From: an uncultured Aquimarina sp.
GTDB taxonomy: Bacteria; Bacteroidota; Bacteroidia; Flavobacteriales; Flavobacteriaceae
Reading direction: 5' to 3'
DNA: 64,000 nt
Assembly (NCBI GenBank): GCA_947502885.1
Contig: CANNBP010000002.1
Coordinates: 62,001-126,000 of the forward strand
Part shown: piece by piece, positions 39,354 to 48,258 of the stretch
How positions within the stretch are numbered: the first letter of the stretch is position 1
Layout: every line of letters starts with the position of its first letter
Program-made: the position numbers and the translations under genes
Notes under the pieces: generated by a model
What the model was told of the DNA's origin: nothing
Database searches by the model: none
The model's input: only the letters and a program-made list of their open reading frames with translations

Positions 39354-40466
39354 TTAGTTTTGAATAGAGTTTACTATCAATTGGGCAGTTTTTAGACTAG
39401 CTCCTTTACCGCCTAATCTTTTTTCTAAGTCATAATAATCTAAAAATAAAACAGCCCTCTTGTATTCATCGATAATAGTATTAAGTTCTTGCTTTAGTCT
39501 CTTAGTATTAAGATCACTCTGAATTAACTCGGTTACTACAGGCTTATCCATGATAAGGTTAACCAAAGAAATATATTCAAGATTTATGATTCGTTTGGCT
39601 ATCTGGTATGATATTGAATTTCCTTTATAACAAACTACTTGAGGTACTTTGAATAAAGCTGTTTCTAAAGTAGCAGTTCCTGAGGTCACCAATGCAGCAT
39701 TACTAAGGCTTAATAAATCATATGTTTCATTCATCACCAAATGAATACTCTTATTTTTGATAAACGAGCTATAAAATTCTTTGTTTTGACTAGGAGCTCC
39801 AGCAATAATAAATTGATAATCAGAAAAATCGTTGACAATAGAGAGCATAACCTCTAACATTTTTCTGATTTCCTGTTTTCTACTCCCAGGTAATAATGCG
39901 ATAATTGGCCGATCATCTAAACCATGTCTATTTTTGAAATCTTCTGGCATAATTTGCTTATGATCAGAAATGGCATCGATCAAAGGATGTCCAACAAAGT
40001 TTACTGGGTAATCATATGCATCATAGAATTTTTTTACAAAAGGTAAGATGACGTACATATGGTCAATAGTGGCCTTTATGGTTTTTACTCGTCCGGCACG
40101 TGATGCCCATACTTGTGGACTAATATAATAATGGGTACTATAACCAAGGGGCTTTGCCCATTTTGCAATACGTAAATTAAAACCAGAGTTGTCAATAAAA
40201 ATGAGAGCGTCTGGTTGATATTTTTCAATATCTTTTTTACAATATTTTATATGCCCAAGTATTTTTCTAAGATTCATCAAAACCTCGATAAATCCCATAA
40301 AAGCGCGTTCTTTATAATGAGTAACCAAAGTACCACCAACTGCTTGCATCAAATCACCTCCCCAAAACCTAAGTTCTGCTTTCGGGTCTTCTTTAAGAAT
40401 CGATTTCATAAGATTTGCTCCATGCAAGTCTCCAGATGCTTCTCCGGCTATGAGGTAATATTTCAT
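39354..40466 (-). CDS. lpxB: Lipid-A-disaccharide synthase
   Basis: 370 residues. GT19 glycosyltransferase that joins UDP-2,3-diacylglucosamine and lipid X at the inner membrane in lipid A synthesis. Family start YYLIAGEASGDLHGANLMKS; WASRAGRVKTIKATID near 128; GHPLIDAI near 165; LLPGSRKQEI near 195; TSGTATLETALF near 270. It is the last gene of surE - small membrane protein - lpxB. Confidence 0.96.
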   Translation of the reverse strand: MKYYLIAGEASGDLHGANLMKSILKEDPKAELRFWGGDLMQAVGGTLVTHYKERAFMGFIEVLMNLRKILGHIKYCKKDIEKYQPDALIFIDNSGFNLRIAKWAKPLGYSTHYYISPQVWASRAGRVKTIKATIDHMYVILPFVKKFYDAYDYPVNFVGHPLIDAISDHKQIMPEDFKNRHGLDDRPIIALLPGSRKQEIRKMLEVMLSIVNDFSDYQFIIAGAPSQNKEFYSSFIKNKSIHLVMNETYDLLSLSNAALVTSGTATLETALFKVPQVVCYKGNSISYQIAKRIINLEYISLVNLIMDKPVVTELIQSDLNTKRLKQELNTIIDEYKRAVLFLDYYDLEKRLGGKGASLKTAQLIVNSIQN

Positions 40467-40538
40467 TTGTTAGATCGTTATTATGCTGTAAATTATTTTA
40501 TTGACTGAGGGCGTGGTGTTATAAATATACTTATAATG

Positions 40539-40835
40539 TTACCCAAATTTACTAATTGCAATAAATATCGCTGCTATAAGAGATGCAAGAAGTATTCCTC
40601 TAGCACGATAAATATTGTTCTTTTTTAAAAAATAGAAGAAAAGTAATAAATTTGGTAAGGCTCCTAGTGCTATTAGGCTACCTATAGAATCATTTGAGAT
40701 AGAGGCATTAATAGTTTCAGAAAAACCTAATTCTTGCTTGCTTAAGCTAGAGAAAATAAATACGCAAAGTACGAACCCTAAGCATGCCGAAATTAATCCA
40801 ATAAAAAAACCTATACCAATTTTCTTTTTAATCAT
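40539..40835 (-). CDS. Small membrane protein between surE and lpxB
   Basis: 98 residues with three likely helices: 7-30 (GIGFFIGLISACLGFVLCVF), 52-70 (GSLIALGALPNLLLFFYFL) and 78-95. Function unknown. It overlaps the end of surE by 8 bases and is followed by lpxB after 72 bases, so it is co-expressed with both and may act in envelope biogenesis (inference). Confidence 0.75.
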   Translation of the reverse strand: MIKKKIGIGFFIGLISACLGFVLCVFIFSSLSKQELGFSETINASISNDSIGSLIALGALPNLLLFFYFLKKNNIYRARGILLASLIAAIFIAISKFG

Positions 40836-41610
40836 TTATAGTCCAGTTGTTTAATTCTTGTATATAGTGATGTGCAGTTAAATCAAATTGCGTAGGTACA
40901 ATAGAAATGTATCCATTGTGTAAAGCCCATTCGTCTGTATCTTCTCCTTTGTCTTCATTAATAAATTTGCCCGATAGCCAATAATAATCCCGACCCATAG
41001 GGTTTGTTCGTTTGTCAAACTCTTCCACCCAATGTGCATTAGCTTGGCGACAGATTTTGACGCCTTTTATGTCTTCTTTGGATAGTTTCGGAATATTTAC
41101 ATTTAGTACAATGCCTTTTGGTAGCCCGTTTTGTAGAACGTTGTTTACAATTGATTTAATGTACTTTTTTGAAGGTTCAAAATTGGCGTCCATCGCATAG
41201 TCTAGCAGCGAAAAACCAATTGCTGGTATCCCTTCTATTCCTGCTTCTACAGCAGCACTCATAGTTCCAGAATAAATAACATTAATAGCAGAGTTCGATC
41301 CATGGTTAATACCGCTTACACATAAATCTGGTTTTCGATCAAGAATCGCTCTAGAAGCCATTTTGACACAATCAACCGGAGTGCCAGAACAGCTATATTC
41401 CTTTTGTGGAGCCTCTTTATTAATAACTACAGGATCACAGAATAATGTGTTGTTTATAGTTATAGCATGTCCCATACCACTTTGTGGGCTATCAGGAGCA
41501 ACAACTACAACATCACCAATTTCATTCATAACCTCTATTAATGCACGTATTCCTGGGGCAGTAATTCCGTCATCATTTGTGACAAGAATTAACGGTTTTT
41601 TTTGTGCCAT
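40828..41610 (-). CDS. surE: 5'/3'-nucleotidase SurE
   Basis: 260 residues. Metal-dependent nucleotidase and exopolyphosphatase linked to stationary-phase survival. Diagnostic N-terminus ILVTNDDGITAPGIRAL, with the Asp-Asp metal ligands, then VVVVAPDSPQSGMGHAIT, and GINHGSNSAINVIYSGTMSAA near residue 100. The first gene of the surE-lpxB group, divergent from the Prc protease gene. Confidence 0.96.
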   Translation of the reverse strand: MAQKKPLILVTNDDGITAPGIRALIEVMNEIGDVVVVAPDSPQSGMGHAITINNTLFCDPVVINKEAPQKEYSCSGTPVDCVKMASRAILDRKPDLCVSGINHGSNSAINVIYSGTMSAAVEAGIEGIPAIGFSLLDYAMDANFEPSKKYIKSIVNNVLQNGLPKGIVLNVNIPKLSKEDIKGVKICRQANAHWVEEFDKRTNPMGRDYYWLSGKFINEDKGEDTDEWALHNGYISIVPTQFDLTAHHYIQELNNWTIND

Positions 41611-41833
41611 GTATAGTTTTTTTTTCGAAAGTAAAAATACATTTTTTAGTGGAAAAGAAGGCTAATAATTTAGATTGGTAGTATAATAAATAGGTGTTGA
41701 AGATAATTTAACATATAATATCCATATCAGCAAGGTGAAATATTAGCTTGTTTAAGAAAAATTTAGTAATATTACCAGTTATATGGCATGGTTTTTATTG
41801 TATTGTGTCTATATCCCTAAATTTTATGAGCGT

Positions 41834-43969
41834 ATGAAAAAGAGTTTTTTGGTTTTGATGATTACCGTAATAGTTTCTGCAGCTTCTTGCAGTTTTACAA
41901 CTAAGGTAAAAAATGATCCGGATAAGGATAAGTTACTTATTGATTTAATTAGTTATGTACTTGGTAAAGGTCATTATGATGCCAAGGATATAAATGATGA
42001 TTTTTCTAAAGAAGTTTTTTCTGATTACATCGATGCGTTAGATCCTTTAAAACGATATTTTTACAAAAGCGATATTCAAGAATTCAAGAAATATGAAAAG
42101 TTAATTGATGATGAGATAAGAGATAAGAGAATTAACTTTTTTAATCTTACCTATGAACGACTTCAAGAAAGAATGTCTGAAGCTAGATGGTTGCATAAGG
42201 AAATTTTAGAAAAACCATTTAATTTTGAAATAGACGAAGAAATTAATACTGATTACGAGAAGATTTCTTATGCTTCTAATAAAAGCGAAATGAAAGATCG
42301 CTGGAGATTACAACTTAAATTCAATGCATTATCTAGCTATTATGATAAGGTTCAAGAGCAAATTGACTCTATTACAAAAAATAGTAAGTATGAGCGAAAG
42401 ACATCTAGCGTATTGGAGACAGAAGCTAGAGATATAACACGATCTTCATTACAAGAGTATTTTGAATTTGCTGATGATTTAGAACGAAAAGATTGGTTCT
42501 CTGTTTACATTAATTCTATTGTAGAAGAATTTGATCCTCATACATATTATTTTGCACCTAGAGATAAAGATAGATTTGATATTGCAATGTCTGGGAAATT
42601 AGAAGGAATAGGAGCAAGACTACAAAAGAAAAATGATAATGTTCAGATAATTGAAGTGATATCGGGTGGACCTGCCTGGAGAGGTAATGATGTTGAAGTA
42701 GGTGACCTTATTATGAAAGTTAAGCAGGAGGATGAACAAGAGCCAGTTAGTATTGTTGGAATGCGATTGGATGATGCTGTAAGTCTAATAAAAGGACCAA
42801 AAGGAACCAAAGTTTCTCTTACCATTAAAAAAGTAGATGGAACTACAGAGATAGTCGATATCGTACGAGATGTAGTAGAACTAGAAGAAACCTATGCAAA
42901 ATCTTCTATTGTTAAAAAAGAGGATAAAAAGTTCGGAATTGTAAACTTGCCAAAGTTTTATTTTAATATGAAAGATTATAATGAACGTAACGCAGCTAAG
43001 GATGTGAAACAAGAAATTATAAGACTTAAGGAGCAAGATATGGATGGATTGGTAGTAGATTTACGTGATAACGGAGGAGGGTCTTTACAGACTGTTGTTG
43101 ATATTGCGGGACTTTTTATCGAGTCTGGACCTATTGTACAAGTTAGAACCAAAGGGGAGTCTCCAGAAGTATTAAGTGATAAAGATAGAACGGTACTTTG
43201 GGATGGACCTCTTGTAATCTTGGTTAATGAATTGTCAGCTTCAGCATCAGAAATTTTGGCGGCTGCAATGCAAGACTATAAGCGAGCGATTATAATAGGA
43301 AGTAAACAAACATACGGAAAAGGTACAGTTCAAAATGTAATGGATCTTAATCGTTGGATGAGAAGTAATGATTTTGGAGATCTTGGAGCTTTAAAACTTA
43401 CTACGCAGAAGTTTTATAGAGTTAATGGAGGGTCAACCCAGTTAGAAGGAGTTAAAAGTGATGTAGTTGTTCCAGATAGATATAGCTATATAGATATAGG
43501 AGAAAAAGATCAAGAAAACCCACTTCCTTGGGATAAAATTCCTGCAGCGAACTATTCACTTTGGAATGGTTATATTGATTTTGAACAAACTATTAATAGT
43601 AGTAAACAAAGAATGGCTCAGAATGATCAATTAAAATTGATTGAAGAAAATGCTAAATGGGTGAGCGAAAAAAGAGATGTAAATAAATATTCATTACAAT
43701 ATAGCAAGTATAAACAAAACCTTGAATCTAATAAAGAGCAAGCAAAACGTTTTGATGCTATAAGTGATTATCAGACAAAATTGTTATTTGAATCTTTACC
43801 TTATGAAAAAGAATTGATAAAGCAAGATTCGATTTTAGCCGAAAAAAGAAAAAGATGGCATGAGAGCTTGTCTAAAGATGTATATGTCGAAGAAGCAATA
43901 AGTGTTTTAGAAGATTTGAAAACAAATAATATTAGAAAATCTAAAAACCCACTTACACTAAAGAACTAA
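41834..43969 (+). CDS. Carboxy-terminal processing peptidase (Prc/Tsp, S41A), lipoprotein
   Basis: 711 residues from ATG 41834, preferred over an upstream ATG because it starts a lipoprotein signal (MKKSFLVLMITVIVSAASC). Periplasmic PDZ protease that degrades proteins by their C-termini. Order: N-terminal Tsp domain (about 35-235), PDZ (about 240-330, GIGARLQKKNDNVQIIEV), S41 catalytic domain (about 350-560) and C-terminal DUF3340-like domain. Catalytic Ser470 in LSASASEILAAAMQDY and Lys496 in QTYGKGTVQ, matching the Ser/Lys dyad of E. coli Tsp. The permease gene follows after 9 bases. Confidence 0.95.
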   Translation: MKKSFLVLMITVIVSAASCSFTTKVKNDPDKDKLLIDLISYVLGKGHYDAKDINDDFSKEVFSDYIDALDPLKRYFYKSDIQEFKKYEKLIDDEIRDKRINFFNLTYERLQERMSEARWLHKEILEKPFNFEIDEEINTDYEKISYASNKSEMKDRWRLQLKFNALSSYYDKVQEQIDSITKNSKYERKTSSVLETEARDITRSSLQEYFEFADDLERKDWFSVYINSIVEEFDPHTYYFAPRDKDRFDIAMSGKLEGIGARLQKKNDNVQIIEVISGGPAWRGNDVEVGDLIMKVKQEDEQEPVSIVGMRLDDAVSLIKGPKGTKVSLTIKKVDGTTEIVDIVRDVVELEETYAKSSIVKKEDKKFGIVNLPKFYFNMKDYNERNAAKDVKQEIIRLKEQDMDGLVVDLRDNGGGSLQTVVDIAGLFIESGPIVQVRTKGESPEVLSDKDRTVLWDGPLVILVNELSASASEILAAAMQDYKRAIIIGSKQTYGKGTVQNVMDLNRWMRSNDFGDLGALKLTTQKFYRVNGGSTQLEGVKSDVVVPDRYSYIDIGEKDQENPLPWDKIPAANYSLWNGYIDFEQTINSSKQRMAQNDQLKLIEENAKWVSEKRDVNKYSLQYSKYKQNLESNKEQAKRFDAISDYQTKLLFESLPYEKELIKQDSILAEKRKRWHESLSKDVYVEEAISVLEDLKTNNIRKSKNPLTLKN

Positions 43970-43978
43970 TAGGTATTA

Positions 43979-45094
43979 ATGCCAGAAACAATATCAAATT
44001 CTTTAAGTAGACTAGCGCTCCAGAAATTCAAAAAGAACTTTTGGGGCGTTTTGAGTTTTAGTTTTATTGCATTTTGTGCTTTAATAGCTGTTTTTGCATA
44101 TGTTTTGGCTCCAGATGATTCTAAGAACGCCAATCAGATGCATTTGTCGATTCATTCTAAACCACCAGGGTTTAGTGTAAAAATGTTGACTATACCTTCT
44201 TCTGCCAAAATTGTAGATCAATCAATTTTTGATAAGCTGTTTTTTGGTAAAAATAATACGGCTACCGAAATTCCAATCGAGAGATATATTTTATTAGATA
44301 ATGCTGTGAAAATTTCTCCTTATAGCGAAGGAGAGATTACAGAGGTTTCTAAGGAGATTAATTTTGATCAATTTCCCGGTAACCTAACTTCAAATGATAT
44401 TGAGCAAACCTATATTCAGGATCGTACATTTCTATTGGGAACCGATAAGTACGGAAGAGATTTGTTGAGTAGAATGTTGATCGGTATTCGAATTTCTTTT
44501 TCGATTGGATTTGTGGCGGTTTTAATTTCATTAATTTTAGGGATATCTCTTGGGGCAATAGCTGGCTTTTTTGGTGGGAAAATCGACGCAATGATTATGT
44601 GGCTAATAAATGTAACATGGTCAATACCAACCTTATTATTAGTTATAGCCATTACTCTGGCTTTAGGAAAGGGTTTCTGGCAAGTTTTTATAGCTGTTGG
44701 GCTAACAATGTGGGTCGATGTAGCAAGAGTGGTGAGAGGACAAGTTTTAGGTGTTAAGCAAATGCAATATGTTACTGCAGCAAGAGCCTTAGGTTATAAT
44801 AATTTTAGAATAATAACAAAGCATATATTACCTAATAGTTTGGCTCCTGTGATTATAATATCAGCAGCAAATTTTGCAGCCGCAATTCTTATAGAAAGTG
44901 GTCTAAGTTTTCTAGGTATTGGAGCACAACCACCTACGCCAAGTTGGGGGGCAATGATCAAAGATCATTACTCTTATATTATATTAGGTAAAGCTTATTT
45001 AGCTATTATACCAGGGTTAGGTATAATGAGTTTGGTGATGGCATTTATGTTGATGGGTAATGCACTTAGGGATGCATTAGATGTGAAAAGATAA
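43979..45094 (+). CDS. ABC transporter permease (DppC/OppC-like)
   Basis: 371 residues. Integral permease of the binding-protein-dependent type, with an OppC N-terminal helix (about 25-50) and a roughly 100-residue extracytoplasmic segment before FLLGTDKYGRDLLSRMLIG. Six helices overall; the EAA loop region AARALGYNNFRIITKHILPN sits near residue 265. In Dpp/Opp systems DppC pairs with DppB, two ATPases and a binding protein; none lies beside it, so partners must be elsewhere. Co-directional with the protease gene, 9 bases away. Confidence 0.92.
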   Translation: MPETISNSLSRLALQKFKKNFWGVLSFSFIAFCALIAVFAYVLAPDDSKNANQMHLSIHSKPPGFSVKMLTIPSSAKIVDQSIFDKLFFGKNNTATEIPIERYILLDNAVKISPYSEGEITEVSKEINFDQFPGNLTSNDIEQTYIQDRTFLLGTDKYGRDLLSRMLIGIRISFSIGFVAVLISLILGISLGAIAGFFGGKIDAMIMWLINVTWSIPTLLLVIAITLALGKGFWQVFIAVGLTMWVDVARVVRGQVLGVKQMQYVTAARALGYNNFRIITKHILPNSLAPVIIISAANFAAAILIESGLSFLGIGAQPPTPSWGAMIKDHYSYIILGKAYLAIIPGLGIMSLVMAFMLMGNALRDALDVKR

Positions 45095-45129
45095 AAAGTA
45101 ACGAGAACAAAATACTCTCATTACTTTTT
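45093..45129. terminator. Bidirectional terminator between permease and peptide gene
   Basis: 14-base arms AAAAAGTAACGAGA and TCTCATTACTTTTT with one mismatch and a 9-base loop. It has a T run on both strands, so it can end the permease transcript and the convergent peptide transcript. Confidence 0.78.
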
Positions 45130-45162
45130 TTATCTGTTATGATGACTTGCTCTGTAAATTTA

Positions 45163-45369
45163 TTAATGATGTAAACCACGAATAGGAGAAGTGCCATCAG
45201 GACAAGTGCTATTGCATGGTGTCGAAACAATTGTTAAAATACCTCCAGGGCCAGGAACTCTACAGCCGCAATCTTCTTCTGTAGGAAGTAAGAATCCACC
45301 TTTGATATTGATTTTTTGATTTTTGTTCAACGGTTGAACATCTTTTAAGTTTAGAATTTTTGGTAACAT
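45163..45369 (-). CDS. Double-glycine-leader, four-cysteine peptide precursor (bacteriocin-like)
   Basis: 68 residues. The N-terminus LNLKDVQPLNKNQKINIKGG is a bacteriocin-type leader ending in Gly24-Gly25, the usual cut site of C39 peptidase transporters. The predicted 43-residue core holds Cys34, Cys36, Cys52 and Cys56 (CGC ... CNSTC), several Pro and Gly and a terminal HH. Four cysteines fit two disulfides. The upstream gene on the same strand encodes a C39-like/VKOR/thioredoxin oxidoreductase, which supports disulfide maturation. No C39 ABC transporter is in the window. It could be an antimicrobial peptide, a signal, or another modified peptide; function is inferred. Confidence 0.72.
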   Translation of the reverse strand: MLPKILNLKDVQPLNKNQKINIKGGFLLPTEEDCGCRVPGPGGILTIVSTPCNSTCPDGTSPIRGLHH

Positions 45370-45402
45370 GTTAATTGGTTTTAAAAATGAATATATTTTT
45401 AT

Positions 45403-45429
45403 CTGTTCTGATTAAGGTAAATCGAACAG
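45403..45429 (-). promoter_or_regulatory. Stem-loop upstream of the peptide gene
   Basis: Arms CTGTTC-T-GATT and AATC-GAACAG pair over 10 base pairs with one bulged T and a six-base loop, about 34 bases before the peptide ATG. It could be a regulator-binding palindrome or a 5' leader structure; no consensus promoter is obvious beside it. Confidence 0.4.
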
Positions 45430-45463
45430 TAGAACCAAATTAATGAATAAGTATGTGAAATTT

Positions 45464-45481
45464 CCCCCTGAAAACAGGGGG
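45464..45481 (-). other. GC-rich hairpin between oxidoreductase and peptide genes
   Basis: Perfect stem CCCCCTG with CAGGGGG and an AAAA loop in otherwise AT-rich DNA. On the minus strand only a short AAATTT follows, so it is not a classic terminator. It may be a partial terminator or an mRNA-stabilising element that sets different levels of peptide and enzyme. Confidence 0.45.
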
Positions 45482-45598
45482 GGTGTATTCTTAAATAGGG
45501 TTAATTAGAAACTCAAAAATAAATAAACATTACCTAGATTTTATATAAGGTTGGTGATGTTAAAATGTGTGCCGAAAGACCCTGATCTAAAAAATAGT

Positions 45599-47191
45599 CT
45601 AAGCTTCAATCGCTTCGGGAGACTCTGATTTAGAATCACTATAATTCTCTGTCATCATATTCATAAAATGAAAAAATTCATCATAACTATACTTTTGTGG
45701 ATAAATAGTATCGTTAACAAGAGAAGCTGGAGTATAGTATAGCGTGTGCTTTTCTGCCCACTTTGATTGCTGTGTTAATACTTCTTTAATCTCTGGATGT
45801 TGTTGTGGTGTGCCATAAGTCTTTATCCATTTGCTGTGAGTTCTATTGGTAAACCATTTGTTATAAGCGTCAATAAATGCTTCAGCTCCATGATTGCGAT
45901 ATATCTCAAAAAGTATAAGTACTATTTGATGAGCTTGATTATTAGGGTCGTCAATATTTACATTAAAACGAATAGAAATCTGAAGCTTATCCCCCAAAGT
46001 TTTTAGGACACGAGTATAGGCTTCAAATGCATCCTTGCAGTATCCGCACATTGGATTCGACAGTGCTATTATTTTAAATTTAGCATTAGGATTACCAAGT
46101 ACAATTTCATTGGCAATCGCGATATTATCGTCTACTTTTTCTGATAAACTTAATAAATGATTATAAATCTGTTCATCTCTTTTAAATTGATTTAGTTTTA
46201 GGTTGTCTCCTTTGTATTTGTTGTTCTCTTCTACTTTTTTCTTCGTGAAAAAATATAGTAAAGTTGTTAATGATGAGATTATAATTAAATTAACTATTGT
46301 ATCTAGATGTAAATTAAAAGGAGTATTTAATACTCCAATTATAGCTAATCCTAAAGATATTGATCCAATAGCAAGACATATAGCACACCATTTCTTAATA
46401 ACGAGTGCCTGAGAATAGATCGAGTATAAGATTACGGGGATACCCAGTAGCGATGGGATAAGTAAGGAGGTGTCAAAACCATACAATAATTGATATATGG
46501 TTATGCTACTAAAAAAAATCATACTAGCATCTGCTAACGAAATTGCTTTGAAAAGTTTACTACCACTATTGTTTATAACATCATTACAGCTTGAGTTGCC
46601 AATAGAAGTACAGAATTCATGCATTGTTTGCGATTGTATTCCTAAACTTTCTCTTAAGGCGAAAAAACTAAATATAGTTCCAGAGATCGATAGCATCAGA
46701 AAACTTATTTGAGTAATATCCCATGTTTTGTTATAAAAACTAAATAAGAGCCCCAACCCTAATATAGTAAGAAGAATATTCTGAAAAATTGTTTGAGTAC
46801 TCGAAACTAATTTTTGCTTTGTATTGTATTCTACCGCAATGACTTTTGGAACCCAAAGCTTCTTGAACTCTTCAAAAGAATGTTTTTTCTTTTTTAGAGA
46901 AGTTTGTTTTAAGTGGATATGATCTTTGTTTTTGAGTATAGAAACAATTTCTTCGCCTTGTTCTGTTGTAATTAAAGAAACAAAGCTTTCAGGAAGTTGG
47001 TCCAACGCTTCGGCAGGTACTTCGACAGCAATATTGTCGATGTTAAAATAATCCAGAGTGTCTGTAATTGATTGAAAACTTGGGTAACTGGGGTGTATTT
47101 GTAGTTGTAGCTCTAGATCTTTTTTGTCGTAGTTCTTGATATTGTTTTGAATTAAAACACTTTCGACTACTTTTTCGATAGTGGCGCTCAT
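45599..47191 (-). CDS. C39-like / VKOR / thioredoxin-domain fusion oxidoreductase
   Basis: 530 residues. Residues 1-125 resemble a peptidase C39 domain (SYPSFQSITDTLDYFNIDN, then LPESFVSLI) but contain no cysteine, so it cannot be a C39 protease; leader recognition is plausible. Residues about 130-330 form a VKOR domain: loop cysteines Cys194 and Cys202, eight apart as in human VKOR, and the active-site CAIC at Cys269/Cys272 within membrane helices. Residues about 345-510 form a DsbA-like thioredoxin domain with NPMCGYCK (Cys382/Cys385) and a cis-Pro segment YYTPASLVND. The pathway would be substrate thiols to thioredoxin domain to VKOR to quinone. It lies just upstream of the double-glycine peptide gene. 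Confidence 0.85.
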   Translation of the reverse strand: MSATIEKVVESVLIQNNIKNYDKKDLELQLQIHPSYPSFQSITDTLDYFNIDNIAVEVPAEALDQLPESFVSLITTEQGEEIVSILKNKDHIHLKQTSLKKKKHSFEEFKKLWVPKVIAVEYNTKQKLVSSTQTIFQNILLTILGLGLLFSFYNKTWDITQISFLMLSISGTIFSFFALRESLGIQSQTMHEFCTSIGNSSCNDVINNSGSKLFKAISLADASMIFFSSITIYQLLYGFDTSLLIPSLLGIPVILYSIYSQALVIKKWCAICLAIGSISLGLAIIGVLNTPFNLHLDTIVNLIIISSLTTLLYFFTKKKVEENNKYKGDNLKLNQFKRDEQIYNHLLSLSEKVDDNIAIANEIVLGNPNAKFKIIALSNPMCGYCKDAFEAYTRVLKTLGDKLQISIRFNVNIDDPNNQAHQIVLILFEIYRNHGAEAFIDAYNKWFTNRTHSKWIKTYGTPQQHPEIKEVLTQQSKWAEKHTLYYTPASLVNDTIYPQKYSYDEFFHFMNMMTENYSDSKSESPEAIEA

Positions 47192-47448
47192 AGGTTTATT
47201 TCGTTTTAAGATGATATTTATGTATACGAATTACTAATATAGCTAATAAGCCAATAGTAATTTCAAAAATGAGCCTATAATGATAATTTTATTGACTCGA
47301 TACAGTATAACTAAAATGGAAATTTGAATGGAGTCCTTGGTATAAAGGTTTAGAATTAAATATTTTTATTAGAGTTTTATAAGTGTATTATTAAATAACC
47401 TATTGTCATGTTATTTTGATATTTTCGCGTATAAGTAAACAAAGACTA

Positions 47449-48252
47449 ATGAATAGGAGAAAATACATTTATCCAATATTAATTGTTATAGTAACAATTG
47501 TGTTTTATTATGCAGAGGATTATTTGGATGGAAGAAGGAGCTTTTCTGATAAAACTACCGAAGATATTAATACTGCTGGGTTTTATTATTTGCCAACATC
47601 TACCACAGGAGTTGTTGTCGTTCATAATCATTATTCATTATCTTATTCTGAAAAACATGAACAAGCAGAATGGGTTGCCTATGAGTTGAAAAAAGAGCAT
47701 TTGTCAAGAAATGATTTTAAACGTCCCTTTTTTGTTGAAGATAAGAAGGTAAAATCATCCTCAGCCGATTGGCGTAATTATAAGAAATCAGGTTTTGATA
47801 GAGGACATTTGTGCCCTGCAGGAGATAGGAGGTTTACATATGAAGCTTTTGAAGAGACGTTTCTTACATCTAATATTACACCTCAAAACCATGAATTTAA
47901 TAGTGGTATTTGGAATGATTTAGAGAAAAAAACAAGATACTGGGCAAGTAGATATGATGGTGTTTATGTTGTGACAGGAGGAGTTTTGTCTGATGGGTTA
48001 GAAACAATCGGGTATGAACATGTGTCTGTTCCTAAATATTTTTATAAAGTTATTCTGGATAATTCCTCAAAGTATCCAAAAATGATTGCTTTTTTAATGC
48101 CACATAAAGATACTGATGGTTCTTTAAAAAAATATGTCGTATCAGTTGATGAAATTGAAAAGTTAACAGGGATTGATTTTTTTAAGGCGTTAGATGATAG
48201 TATAGAAGACAAATTAGAGGCTTCTTCATCGGGTAGTGGTTGGAAGTTTTAA
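47449..48252 (+). CDS. Membrane-anchored DNA/RNA non-specific endonuclease
   Basis: 267 residues from ATG 47449; an upstream TTG is possible but adds nothing. One N-terminal hydrophobic helix (about 7-23, IYPILIVIVTIVFYY) anchors it or exports it. The beta-beta-alpha-metal nuclease motif DRGHLCPAGDR has His120 as general base, followed by SNITPQNHEFNSGIWNDLE with the Mg-binding Asn. Family members degrade nucleic acid for nutrients or defence. It is divergent from the oxidoreductase gene and ends 6 bases before the convergent rodA stop. Confidence 0.92.
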   Translation: MNRRKYIYPILIVIVTIVFYYAEDYLDGRRSFSDKTTEDINTAGFYYLPTSTTGVVVVHNHYSLSYSEKHEQAEWVAYELKKEHLSRNDFKRPFFVEDKKVKSSSADWRNYKKSGFDRGHLCPAGDRRFTYEAFEETFLTSNITPQNHEFNSGIWNDLEKKTRYWASRYDGVYVVTGGVLSDGLETIGYEHVSVPKYFYKVILDNSSKYPKMIAFLMPHKDTDGSLKKYVVSVDEIEKLTGIDFFKALDDSIEDKLEASSSGSGWKF

Positions 48253-48258
48253 TTTTTT

